Positions 7,343-14,517 of a stretch of 45,913 nt of DNA are shown here, one piece after another (positions within the stretch are counted from its first letter, which is position 1; each line of letters starts with the position of its first letter). The DNA is taken from contig MENI01000007.1 of assembly GCA_001768195.1 (NCBI GenBank), positions 53,820 to 99,732 on the forward strand. The letters are read 5' to 3'. The DNA is from Bacteroidetes bacterium GWA2_40_15 (GTDB lineage: Bacteria; Bacteroidota; Bacteroidia; Bacteroidales; VadinHA17). A program made the position numbers and the translations under genes. The notes under the pieces are model-generated. The model made no database searches and was not told the origin of the DNA. It worked only from the letters and a program-made list of their open reading frames with translations.

Positions 7343-9631
7343 TTATTTCAGACCCTTAAGGATGTCAATCACCATCCGGAAATTTTCATTGGTCTCTTCG
7401 TCAAAGTCATCAATTTTCACTTTGCCTGCCTTTACACCTGAAAGAAACCTGCTTAAGATAAAGTTCCTTGGCAGCTCTTTCTCCCTTATACATACAGAAT
7501 TAGGAACTGTGACCCCCTCCCTGCTTTCCAGGATATGATTCTTGAAATCGAGTGTTGATAAAAGGTCCTCAACATTCAGGAAACCTTCAGACATCCTTAT
7601 AACAAGTTCCCTGTTGCTACTATCGGTATTAAAAATAGTCTCTTTCAGTGATCCGGCAAGTTTGTTCTCCTCATTGTTGTTAAAAAGCAATACTGCAAAA
7701 TCCATCCCCCATCCCATCATAATATTACAAAGTAAAGGGATAGTTGAGACATTAGTTGAAGGTATCACAGTGACCTTTCCTTTAAAACCCATCAAAATCA
7801 TTATGGCACTTAACATATAGAAAGACCCTGCGTCATTTACAATCAGGTTGACTTTTCTGGATGAAAATCCTTCTCCGGCCATCGGATTGCCCATTATGCT
7901 CTGTAAAGGTGTCAGTGTGTTAGCGGAAGCTGAGGATAGCTTCAAAGGATCAAGTATCCTGGTATTGCTCCTCATGCTGTCGAGGTCATCACGCTGTATT
8001 GCAAGTACTCTGTGAAGCTTGTTTATCTCGACAAGATGAGGGGAATGTGTTGTATAGATAATCTGAATCTTGTCCTTGATGTCTTCAAAGACTTTGAGTA
8101 CGTCCTCCTGGGCCCTTGCATGCAGGCTTACTCCCGGCTCATCAACAAGCAGAACCAGATGACGGTCCTTAAGGTTGGCAGAAGCTTTAAGCTCCATGTA
8201 AAAAGAGAGGAACCACCTCACTCCCCTGCTGCGCTGCTTGGGATACAGTCTCTCCCCTTCATCCTTGATCCAGAATTCAAGATATGGTTTCCCGGCCTTC
8301 TGACCATATGAGGCATTGTAATGCTCCAGCTCAAACTGAATATGAATCTTATTGTTCCTTCCTATTGATTGCTGCCAGAAGTCATGGAAATTATGTGTAA
8401 GCGACTGATTAAGGTTTTCTATTTTCTGCTTTAGTATCCGGCTTGAAGGCTGCTGAAAAAATGAATAATCGAGTTTGGCAAGCGAGAGGAAATTCCGCGC
8501 TGCTTTATACCCTTCAACCTGTTTATTTCCCGATACTATATCCTCCATATCAATCCTGTTGGGAAGCAGACTTCCAAAATCTTCAAAAAGTTCAAAAACA
8601 GGGCAATATTCAAAGTACTTTTTCCCAAGAATACTGCTGTTGTATTTTGATTTATAAGATTGAATGACATTACTGACCTTAAGTTCTGCCTCCTCCTCAC
8701 TGCTCCCTGTTATAACATAACCGGAGAGGGCTATATGATTCTCAAGTTCGGCAAGGCTTTCATCCCTCTCTGCCAGTGTCTTTCTGAAATCACTCAGGAC
8801 TGCCTGCCATTGATGATCTGTCTTATCATTTGTATCCTGCATAAGCAGGGTCATCTTCTGGTGCCTTTCTTCAAGCCTCACAGAGAGATATTTTAAGTGA
8901 TCCTCTGTTGTTGCTAACCTGCTCTTAAGCCTTTTCCACTTTTCCCCAGCCTGCTTTAAAGCATGTTTTTTTGCCAGTTCACCTACCTTTTCTTCCTTGT
9001 TCTTTCTTATTTCGTCCAACCGGACCTTAAGTACGTCCAATGGCAAATTATGATCCGGAATGGATTCTTTTTTCTTTCCTCCGAAAACCCATAATCCCTT
9101 TAAGCTTAATCCCCTACTCCCCCTCTTCGACCTGATCTCCTTCTCTTCTTCGGTTATCCTTAAGATTTCTGATTCAAGCAATTCAATAAAACTCAATTCT
9201 TCCTCCAGCTTAATAACCACATTCCCGAGGTACAATTTCCATGCATCTTCGAGTGAATCAAGATATTGACTTATTTCGCCGCTAACATTCACGACCGAGG
9301 AGAGATCTGCTATCCATTTCCTTGTAAGCTCCACGTGATTCAGTCCGGAGAGCAACTCCTTAAGCTCCGGTCCGGGATTTTCCGTAACTTTCAGTAACCA
9401 GCCTTGCGGAACAAAGAACCTGCAGCTCACCTCCGGCAATGAAAGATCACTCCGCAGAATATCTTCAGAGATGATCCCTGTGAAAAAATCCTTAAGTCCT
9501 TCAAGAACAGAGGTTTTACCTGATTCATTCTGCCCGATAAGGCATGTTATGTTGTCAGGTGACAGATTCTGCCAGCCTGAATCAACAATCGATCTGAAAT
9601 TTCTGATCCTGAAAGCCGTAAGCTTCATCAC
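7343..9631 (-). CDS. OLD-like AAA ATPase with degenerate TOPRIM domain
   Basis: A 762-residue SMC/RecF-type ATPase. Walker A is GQNESGKTS (33-41), a long coiled coil spans about 140-300, a signature-like RSRGVRW segment is at 467-473, Walker B is LLVDEP (494-499), and the switch His is in TTHS (527-530). The C-terminal part (about 594-665) aligns in layout with the TOPRIM nuclease domain of OLD proteins. However, the usual EG..D is NDAGS (599-603) and the usual DxD is NNNEEN (651-656), so the metal-binding acids are lost. It starts 10 bases after a SpoIIE-type phosphatase gene, implying translation coupling. OLD-family genes often serve in phage defence or repair. Without nuclease residues it more likely signals or acts as a structural ATPase. 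Confidence 0.85.
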   Translation of the reverse strand: MMKLTAFRIRNFRSIVDSGWQNLSPDNITCLIGQNESGKTSVLEGLKDFFTGIISEDILRSDLSLPEVSCRFFVPQGWLLKVTENPGPELKELLSGLNHVELTRKWIADLSSVVNVSGEISQYLDSLEDAWKLYLGNVVIKLEEELSFIELLESEILRITEEEKEIRSKRGSRGLSLKGLWVFGGKKKESIPDHNLPLDVLKVRLDEIRKNKEEKVGELAKKHALKQAGEKWKRLKSRLATTEDHLKYLSVRLEERHQKMTLLMQDTNDKTDHQWQAVLSDFRKTLAERDESLAELENHIALSGYVITGSSEEEAELKVSNVIQSYKSKYNSSILGKKYFEYCPVFELFEDFGSLLPNRIDMEDIVSGNKQVEGYKAARNFLSLAKLDYSFFQQPSSRILKQKIENLNQSLTHNFHDFWQQSIGRNNKIHIQFELEHYNASYGQKAGKPYLEFWIKDEGERLYPKQRSRGVRWFLSFYMELKASANLKDRHLVLLVDEPGVSLHARAQEDVLKVFEDIKDKIQIIYTTHSPHLVEINKLHRVLAIQRDDLDSMRSNTRILDPLKLSSASANTLTPLQSIMGNPMAGEGFSSRKVNLIVNDAGSFYMLSAIMILMGFKGKVTVIPSTNVSTIPLLCNIMMGWGMDFAVLLFNNNEENKLAGSLKETIFNTDSSNRELVIRMSEGFLNVEDLLSTLDFKNHILESREGVTVPNSVCIREKELPRNFILSRFLSGVKAGKVKIDDFDEETNENFRMVIDILKGLK

Positions 9632-9641
9632 TGCTTAAAAA

Positions 9642-10457
9642 TTAAATTTGAAAACCAAATACAATTACATCATCAACCTGCTGAGTCTTTCCCTTCCAAT
9701 CATTAAATGTCTTTTCAAGGACAAGTTTTTGCTGTTTCATTTTCAGTCCCTGTACTGACTCAATAAGTTCCCTGAAACGTTTGTATTTGAATTTTTTATC
9801 TGTCATTTCGCCAAACTGATCACAAAAACCATCAGAAAAGACATAGAATGAATCGCCGGGTGAAGTTACAATACAATGGTTAGTGAACGATTTTTCCTGC
9901 ACAGGATCTATGCCAATAGTCATATTATCTGCCTTATATTCGATAAGGTCTCCATTCCTTACCATATACAGAGGCCTTCCGGCACCGGAGAATTCCATCC
10001 TGTTTGAGGCACAATCGATAAGACACAGTGCAATGTCAATACTGTCCTTTGTATCGGCGCTTTCTCCTTTCTGATCCAATGCCTTCATAACCTTTTCTCT
10101 CATAAGGTTAAGCACACGGTTTGCTTTAAGAATAACACCCGACTGCATTATTTCATTCAGCAAGCTGATCCCAAGAATACTCATAAGAGCTCCGGGGACT
10201 CCATGACCTGTGCAGTCTCCGACGGCAATACAAATCTTTTTTCTGTTGCAGAAAGCATAATAAAAATCTCCACTGACAATATCACGGGGAAGGAAGAGAA
10301 TAAAATAATCCCTGATATAACCTTTAAGAATCTGAGGATTGGGCATCAAAGCGTGCTGAATTATCCCTGCATAACGCAGACTGGATATATGGTCATCCAT
10401 TTCCTGGCTATCATCCAGTGAGATAAAATCCTGATCCTGATGAGTATACAACTCCAT
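9642..10457 (-). CDS. SpoIIE/RsbU-type PPM serine/threonine phosphatase
   Basis: A 271-residue protein that is almost wholly a PPM phosphatase domain of the SpoIIE class. Metal-binding acids are visible in DIVSGDF (59-65), GDCTGHGVPGA (80-90), FSDGFCDQFG near 210-220, and the final DDVIVFG. A SLRYAGIIQHALMP helix at 27-39 is typical of the linker that precedes the domain. There is no PAS, GAF, receiver or membrane segment, so any input must come from a partner. The only close neighbour in the same unit is the OLD-like ATPase 10 bases downstream. Family members usually dephosphorylate anti-sigma-antagonist proteins, but no STAS or RsbW gene is present here. Confidence 0.9.
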   Translation of the reverse strand: MELYTHQDQDFISLDDSQEMDDHISSLRYAGIIQHALMPNPQILKGYIRDYFILFLPRDIVSGDFYYAFCNRKKICIAVGDCTGHGVPGALMSILGISLLNEIMQSGVILKANRVLNLMREKVMKALDQKGESADTKDSIDIALCLIDCASNRMEFSGAGRPLYMVRNGDLIEYKADNMTIGIDPVQEKSFTNHCIVTSPGDSFYVFSDGFCDQFGEMTDKKFKYKRFRELIESVQGLKMKQQKLVLEKTFNDWKGKTQQVDDVIVFGFQI

Positions 10458-10523
10458 TCCCCTAATCTGTGTAAATCACACTAAATATAATAAATTTTCT
10501 TGCAGAACTAAATCAGAAAGGGC

Positions 10524-11936
10524 CTAATTCACTTTTCTTATCAGAAGAACCACATTTTCCACATGATGGGTGTGCGGGAACATATCTACCGGCTGAACCT
10601 TATCGACATAGTAACACTGAGACATTAATAAAATATCACGTGCCTGGGTTGAAGGATTGCAGCTTACATATACTACCTTTTCGGGTTGTGCCTGAATAAT
10701 TGCTTTAACAACATCCTCATGCATACCTGCCCTGGGAGGATCAGTAATTACAACATCGGGCCTTCCATTATCCGAGATAAATTTTTCTGTGAGGACCTCT
10801 TTCATGTCGCCCGAAAAGAATATAGTATTGGTTATATTATTTATCCCGGAGTTTATTCCGGCATCCTTTACTGCCTCTTCAACATATTCAATACCAACTA
10901 CCTTTTGAGCTGATCCTGCCAGATAATTCGCTATTGTTCCGGTACCGGTATAAAGATCGTATACTATTTCTTTACCTGAAAGTCCGGCAAATTCTCTGGT
11001 AATACGGTACAATGTAATTGCCTGTTTTGTGTTAGTCTGATAAAATGATTTTGCCCCTATCCTGAACTTTAATCCATCAATTTCCTCTGTCAGATAATCA
11101 CTCCCCTTGTAAAGAACCGGATCCTGATCGGTAAGTGAAGAATTCTTCTTCGGGTTTATTATATATTGCAGGGATGTGATTTGCGGGTGTTCAGCCACAA
11201 GGAAATCCATTACTCCTTTTCTCTTTTCCTCATCTTCATGAAAAAAAACCAATATAACCATAATGCTGCCATCCATGGCATTACGGATGACTATATTCCT
11301 CAGAAAGCCTTTTTGTTCTTTAAGATCAAAAAAACTGAGCCCGTTCTCAATAGCATATTTTCTTACACTGTTTTTTATTGAGTTGGAAGGTTCTGGCTGC
11401 AGATGACATTCTGCTATATCAAGTACCTTATCAAACAGCCCGGGAATATGAAAACCAAGTGCTGGTTCCTTTCCAAACCGGATCCCTGACTTCACCTCCT
11501 CATCAGTGAGCCAACGCTTATCAGAAAAGGTGTACTCGAGCTTGTTCCTGTAGAGATATTCTTCCTTTGATCCGATTATCGGGCTGATATAAGGCAGATC
11601 AATTTTCCCGATCCTCTTAAGGTTATCACACACCTGTTTTTCTTTGTACTTCAGCTGAAGAGGATAAGGAAGATGCTGCCAGCGACATCCGCCGCATGTA
11701 CCAAAATAGATACATCTTGGATTTATCCTGTCGGAGGAGTACTCATGAAACCTTACAACTTTCCCTTCAATATACTTCTTCCTCTTCCGTATAACCTTAA
11801 TATCAACCACATCTCCCGGTATAAGCATCGGAACAAATACTACCATGTTGTCGACTCTTGCAAGAGCATTTCCTTCAGCCCCGATATCTGTTATCCTCAC
11901 TTTCTCAAGCAAGGGGAACTCTTTCTTTCTTCCCAC
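10524..11936 (-). CDS. rlmD: 23S rRNA (uracil-C5)-methyltransferase, RlmD-like
   Basis: A SAM-dependent RNA methyltransferase that makes 5-methyluridine, 470 residues long. An N-terminal TRAM domain (about 5-65) is followed by an iron-sulfur site, Cys75, Cys81, Cys84 (CGGCRWQH) and Cys177 in AECHLQP. The C-terminal Rossmann methyltransferase shows DLYTGTGTIANYL, TDPPRAGMH and the catalytic VSCNPSTQARD. The layout matches RlmD/RumA. It starts 25 bases after the end of the lipase-like gene and may be co-transcribed with it. The exact uridine target (U1939, U747 or a tRNA site) cannot be read from sequence in this phylum. Confidence 0.93.
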   Translation of the reverse strand: MGRKKEFPLLEKVRITDIGAEGNALARVDNMVVFVPMLIPGDVVDIKVIRKRKKYIEGKVVRFHEYSSDRINPRCIYFGTCGGCRWQHLPYPLQLKYKEKQVCDNLKRIGKIDLPYISPIIGSKEEYLYRNKLEYTFSDKRWLTDEEVKSGIRFGKEPALGFHIPGLFDKVLDIAECHLQPEPSNSIKNSVRKYAIENGLSFFDLKEQKGFLRNIVIRNAMDGSIMVILVFFHEDEEKRKGVMDFLVAEHPQITSLQYIINPKKNSSLTDQDPVLYKGSDYLTEEIDGLKFRIGAKSFYQTNTKQAITLYRITREFAGLSGKEIVYDLYTGTGTIANYLAGSAQKVVGIEYVEEAVKDAGINSGINNITNTIFFSGDMKEVLTEKFISDNGRPDVVITDPPRAGMHEDVVKAIIQAQPEKVVYVSCNPSTQARDILLMSQCYYVDKVQPVDMFPHTHHVENVVLLIRKVN

Positions 11937-11961
11937 TTTATAAGGATGGTTTTCTGGTGAT

Positions 11962-13203
11962 TCAATATCTATCAGATTCTTTCAGGTTATACAGAAACTG
12001 AATTCCCTGCAGCATTACCGGCAACACCCCATCGCCATGGTCAACTCCCGGAACAATAACTTTCTCAATTATGTCAGGAGAGGTTCCTGCCTGAATCATG
12101 TCATTATACATGGTCTCTGTTGTTACAGGATTAACCTGCGTATCATTTCCTCCATGAATCAGAAGCAGTGGTTTATAGGTATACCAGGCTCCAATACTGT
12201 TATCTTTAAAAGCTTTCCTTACAGAGCTGTATTTGTCAGAGCCCGAAAACCCTGAGATGAAGGAGGGATTAAGAAGTGCTGAAACAGATGTTGAGAGTTG
12301 GGCATTTATCTGGTCAAATGAGAGATTGCCATTATATAAAGTACTTATCCTCGAAGCATACGGCTGGTTGAAAATATCAGTAACAGGATTTGTTATCTGC
12401 GCGTATGATGAATATGCATTGAAGATGTATCCTATATATAAAGGCATGGAGTAGTCTGCCACATTTACCATCGAATTGAAAAGCAGACCGATATCATAAG
12501 GCCCTGCCCCGCAGACGCTTCCTTTCAGGTTAAAATCGTTGCTGAAGGATTGCTCAAGAGCTTTATGCAGATTTAAAGTTGCCCATCCGCCCTGCGAATA
12601 ACCGATTAGATAATAGTCGTTCCTTATGATGATATCAGGCAGATCTGACAGGTCAAATTCCTCTGCTGCATAGTACATATCAACAATTGATGCCACCGTG
12701 GGTTCTGAAACGAGATAAGGATGTGGCACATTTACTGATTCCCCGAAACCCGGATAATCAGGAATAATAACCACGAATCCCATAGATGCAATGATCTCAA
12801 CCAGAACATAGGCATTATTTAATGGGAACTCGCTTGGAGCCATCGAATTCAGGGTATTTGTCCCGTTCTGGAAAGACATAACAGGATATTCACCCTGAGT
12901 TACCGGAACACAAACAAGTCCCGAAGCGTTTATTTCTTTACCCCCTACGGATGTTTTATAGACAATTTTGTAAACGTTTACATCGCTTTTTACATACTGT
13001 TTAAGAGAATTAATGGAAGGATCCTGTCCTGCAGCCAGATCAATAATACTGTTGATGGAAGTTGTTGTATATGTAAATGCAAGCTCGCTGGAAACCAGGT
13101 ATGAATTAACCGGTTCACTCTCTTCCTTTGTACAGGAAGTTATAAAAGAAAATATAACGATAAATAATATGAGTAGTCTGTGAATAAATCTTTTTGAATC
13201 CAT
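11962..13203 (-). CDS. Secreted lipoprotein hydrolase of the lipase/S9-like alpha/beta fold
   Basis: A 413-residue lipoprotein. The signal peptide ends in SFITSC with lipidated Cys24. The body is an alpha/beta hydrolase of the secretory lipase type (PF03583-like). The nucleophile is Ser203 in GYSQGGWA, the acid probably lies in HGGNDTQVNP (about 353-362), and the histidine is in PGVDHGD near the end. An HG-like oxyanion region, FQNGTNTL, occurs at 111-118. It probably acts on esters or lipids at the cell surface, but a peptidase activity cannot be excluded. A -7 box at 13253-13260 gives a leader of about 40 bases. Confidence 0.85.
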   Translation of the reverse strand: MDSKRFIHRLLILFIVIFSFITSCTKEESEPVNSYLVSSELAFTYTTTSINSIIDLAAGQDPSINSLKQYVKSDVNVYKIVYKTSVGGKEINASGLVCVPVTQGEYPVMSFQNGTNTLNSMAPSEFPLNNAYVLVEIIASMGFVVIIPDYPGFGESVNVPHPYLVSEPTVASIVDMYYAAEEFDLSDLPDIIIRNDYYLIGYSQGGWATLNLHKALEQSFSNDFNLKGSVCGAGPYDIGLLFNSMVNVADYSMPLYIGYIFNAYSSYAQITNPVTDIFNQPYASRISTLYNGNLSFDQINAQLSTSVSALLNPSFISGFSGSDKYSSVRKAFKDNSIGAWYTYKPLLLIHGGNDTQVNPVTTETMYNDMIQAGTSPDIIEKVIVPGVDHGDGVLPVMLQGIQFLYNLKESDRY

Positions 13204-13252
13204 TATTAAAACAGTTTATCAGTTACAGAGAGATCAGAACAAATAAAACATG

Positions 13253-13260
13253 CAAATATA
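13253..13260 (-). promoter_or_regulatory. Candidate -7 box for the lipase-like gene
   Basis: The minus strand reads TATATTTG, matching TAnnTTTG, about 50 bases before the ATG at 13203. No TTTG occurs at the expected -33 position, so this is a half-match only. Confidence 0.4.
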
Positions 13261-13481
13261 ACAGTTCCTGAGCTAATTGTAATTACTATTGCTCTTGTGA
13301 TTCAAAACATTATTAAACAAGGAGTTGCACGGTCCCGATAGCTATCGGGATCACAGAGTTACACCGTTAATAAATTAAATGAGTATCGGTTATGATATAA
13401 AAAACCCCAAAAACGCTTGAAAATCAATTGATTTACCCTGTGAAACTCTGTGGTTATAAAATTTAAATTGCTGAATTAAAA
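13261..13481. repeat. Intergenic region with palindrome and CACAGAGTT repeats
   Basis: No gene is seen. A perfect 18-bp palindrome, TCCCGATAGCTATCGGGA, lies at 13333-13350, flanked by direct repeats of the form GAGTTRCAC (near 13322 and 13356). CACAGAGTTACAC (13352-13364) is inverted with one mismatch at 13440-13452. Together these could fold into a branched structure. Such sequences are typical dispersed non-coding repeats in Bacteroidetes genomes, from general knowledge. Confidence 0.6.
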
Positions 13482-13489
13482 TAAATTTG
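13482..13489 (+). promoter_or_regulatory. Candidate -7 box for the type IX cargo gene
   Basis: TAAATTTG matches TAnnTTTG exactly. It overlaps the first possible ATG at 13487, which shows that this ATG cannot be the start and supports initiation at 13577 (or 13565). No clear -33 TTTG is present. Confidence 0.5.
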
Positions 13490-13576
13490 CATTTCCACTA
13501 TGTTTTGCAGAAATTAGCTACAAAAATTTGTCTCGCAGCAAATTTTCGCTTCTTATCTCTTTTAATGACGATTATT

Positions 13577-14359
13577 ATGAAAAGAATCAACTCTTTCGTG
13601 CTATCTGCTTTTATTACTATTCAGCTATTCTCACAGAATCTTGTAATAAATCCCGGCTTTGAGTCGTGGCAGAAAATTAATAAACCAACCGGATGGACAA
13701 GCGCTTTAGGTTGTTTAAAGGATTCTACCATAATTCTTTCAGAAATATACTCATGCCGACAGGCTGCGACAGGTGATTCGAGGGAACTGGGACAGGTAAT
13801 ACCGGTAAGGGAGGGAACCTTTTACACGATCTCTTTCTGGTACAGGAATGAAACAGCCGGAGGCGGAAATGGTTGCCGGGTATGGGCAAACTGGAAGGAT
13901 GCAGAGGGAAATCCCCTGAATGATGAGGCCAGTCTGCCTCTTTTGCACTCAGGCTATCTGAAAAGTGATACCTGGAAGCAATACTCTGCAGATGTTACAG
14001 CACCACCAACTGCTGCCTATTTTAATCTGATTGTCAGAACTCTGCCTAATTCTGTCACTTATTGGGATGATATTATATTTGAAGAGAATGTTCCGACAAA
14101 TATAAATGAAGGAAGTGCTCATATTATCAGAATTTATCCCAATCCTGTAACTAATTACCTTAGCATCAGCAATATGCAATGCATTCAATTTATTGAGATT
14201 CTGTCTGTTACAGGAATAAAGATTTGGTCACAAAAAATTAATGGAGAAGAAAGCTTAATGATTCCTATGGCAGGATTTAAAGATGGTATATATATAATAA
14301 GTATATATAGTAAAGGCAAACGGAACCACGTAAAATTCATAAAAACATCTGATTATTAA
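13577..14359 (+). CDS. Type IX-secreted protein with CBM-like domain and C-terminal sorting domain
   Basis: From the ATG at 13577 the protein has 260 residues. A signal peptide (MKRINSFVLSAFITIQLFSQ) is followed at once by NLVINPGFESW, the opening of a jelly-roll carbohydrate-binding-like domain (about 21-170) that also shows WANWKDAEGNPL and a closing VTYWDDIIFEE. The last 75 or so residues, from IIRIYPNPVTNYLSI to GKRNHVKFIK, are a type A T9SS sorting domain. The protein should cross the outer membrane and be displayed on or released from the cell surface. There is no catalytic domain, so it is probably a binding or adhesion protein. The ATG at 13565 is an alternative start; the one at 13487 lies within the promoter. 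Confidence 0.85.
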   Translation: MKRINSFVLSAFITIQLFSQNLVINPGFESWQKINKPTGWTSALGCLKDSTIILSEIYSCRQAATGDSRELGQVIPVREGTFYTISFWYRNETAGGGNGCRVWANWKDAEGNPLNDEASLPLLHSGYLKSDTWKQYSADVTAPPTAAYFNLIVRTLPNSVTYWDDIIFEENVPTNINEGSAHIIRIYPNPVTNYLSISNMQCIQFIEILSVTGIKIWSQKINGEESLMIPMAGFKDGIYIISIYSKGKRNHVKFIKTSDY

Positions 14360-14400
14360 TTCATTATCAAATAATATCCTGATTTGCCTACCAATGCTGA

Positions 14401-14414
14401 GTCCGGTACCGGAC
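14401..14414. repeat. Perfect 14-bp palindrome
   Basis: GTCCGGTACCGGAC is a perfect palindrome, extended by A and T on its flanks, in the gap between the type IX cargo gene and the ABC-F gene. It has no following T-run. It might be a short transcript-end hairpin or a dispersed palindrome. Confidence 0.5.
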
Positions 14415-14452
14415 TTTCAGGAGGAACTTTAAAACTATTCAATTTCTTTTGC

Positions 14453-14483
14453 CTTTCGCCTTACGCCTTAAGCCTTACGCCGG
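14453..14483. repeat. GCCTTACGCC short repeat, copy 1
   Basis: Tandem GCCTT(A/T)CGCC-type units run up to GCCGG. A diverged copy with the same phrasing (GCCTGACGCC ... GTCGCCGG) occurs at 32341-32366. The units occupy the place where a -33 element would be for the ABC-F promoter. Confidence 0.5.
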
Positions 14484-14489
14484 ATTTAT

Positions 14490-14497
14490 TATATTTG
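14490..14497 (+). promoter_or_regulatory. Candidate -7 box for the ABC-F gene
   Basis: TATATTTG matches TAnnTTTG and lies 20 bases before the ATG at 14518, giving a very short leader. No TTTG is found 19 bases upstream; a GCCTTACGCC repeat sits there instead. Confidence 0.45.
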
Positions 14498-14517
14498 CAG
14501 ACATTTTAATATGACCT

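Noticed and set aside
13487-13576. Upstream start of the type IX cargo protein
   Set aside because: The ATG at 13487 overlaps a perfect -7 promoter box, and the extra 30 residues would displace a normal signal peptide.
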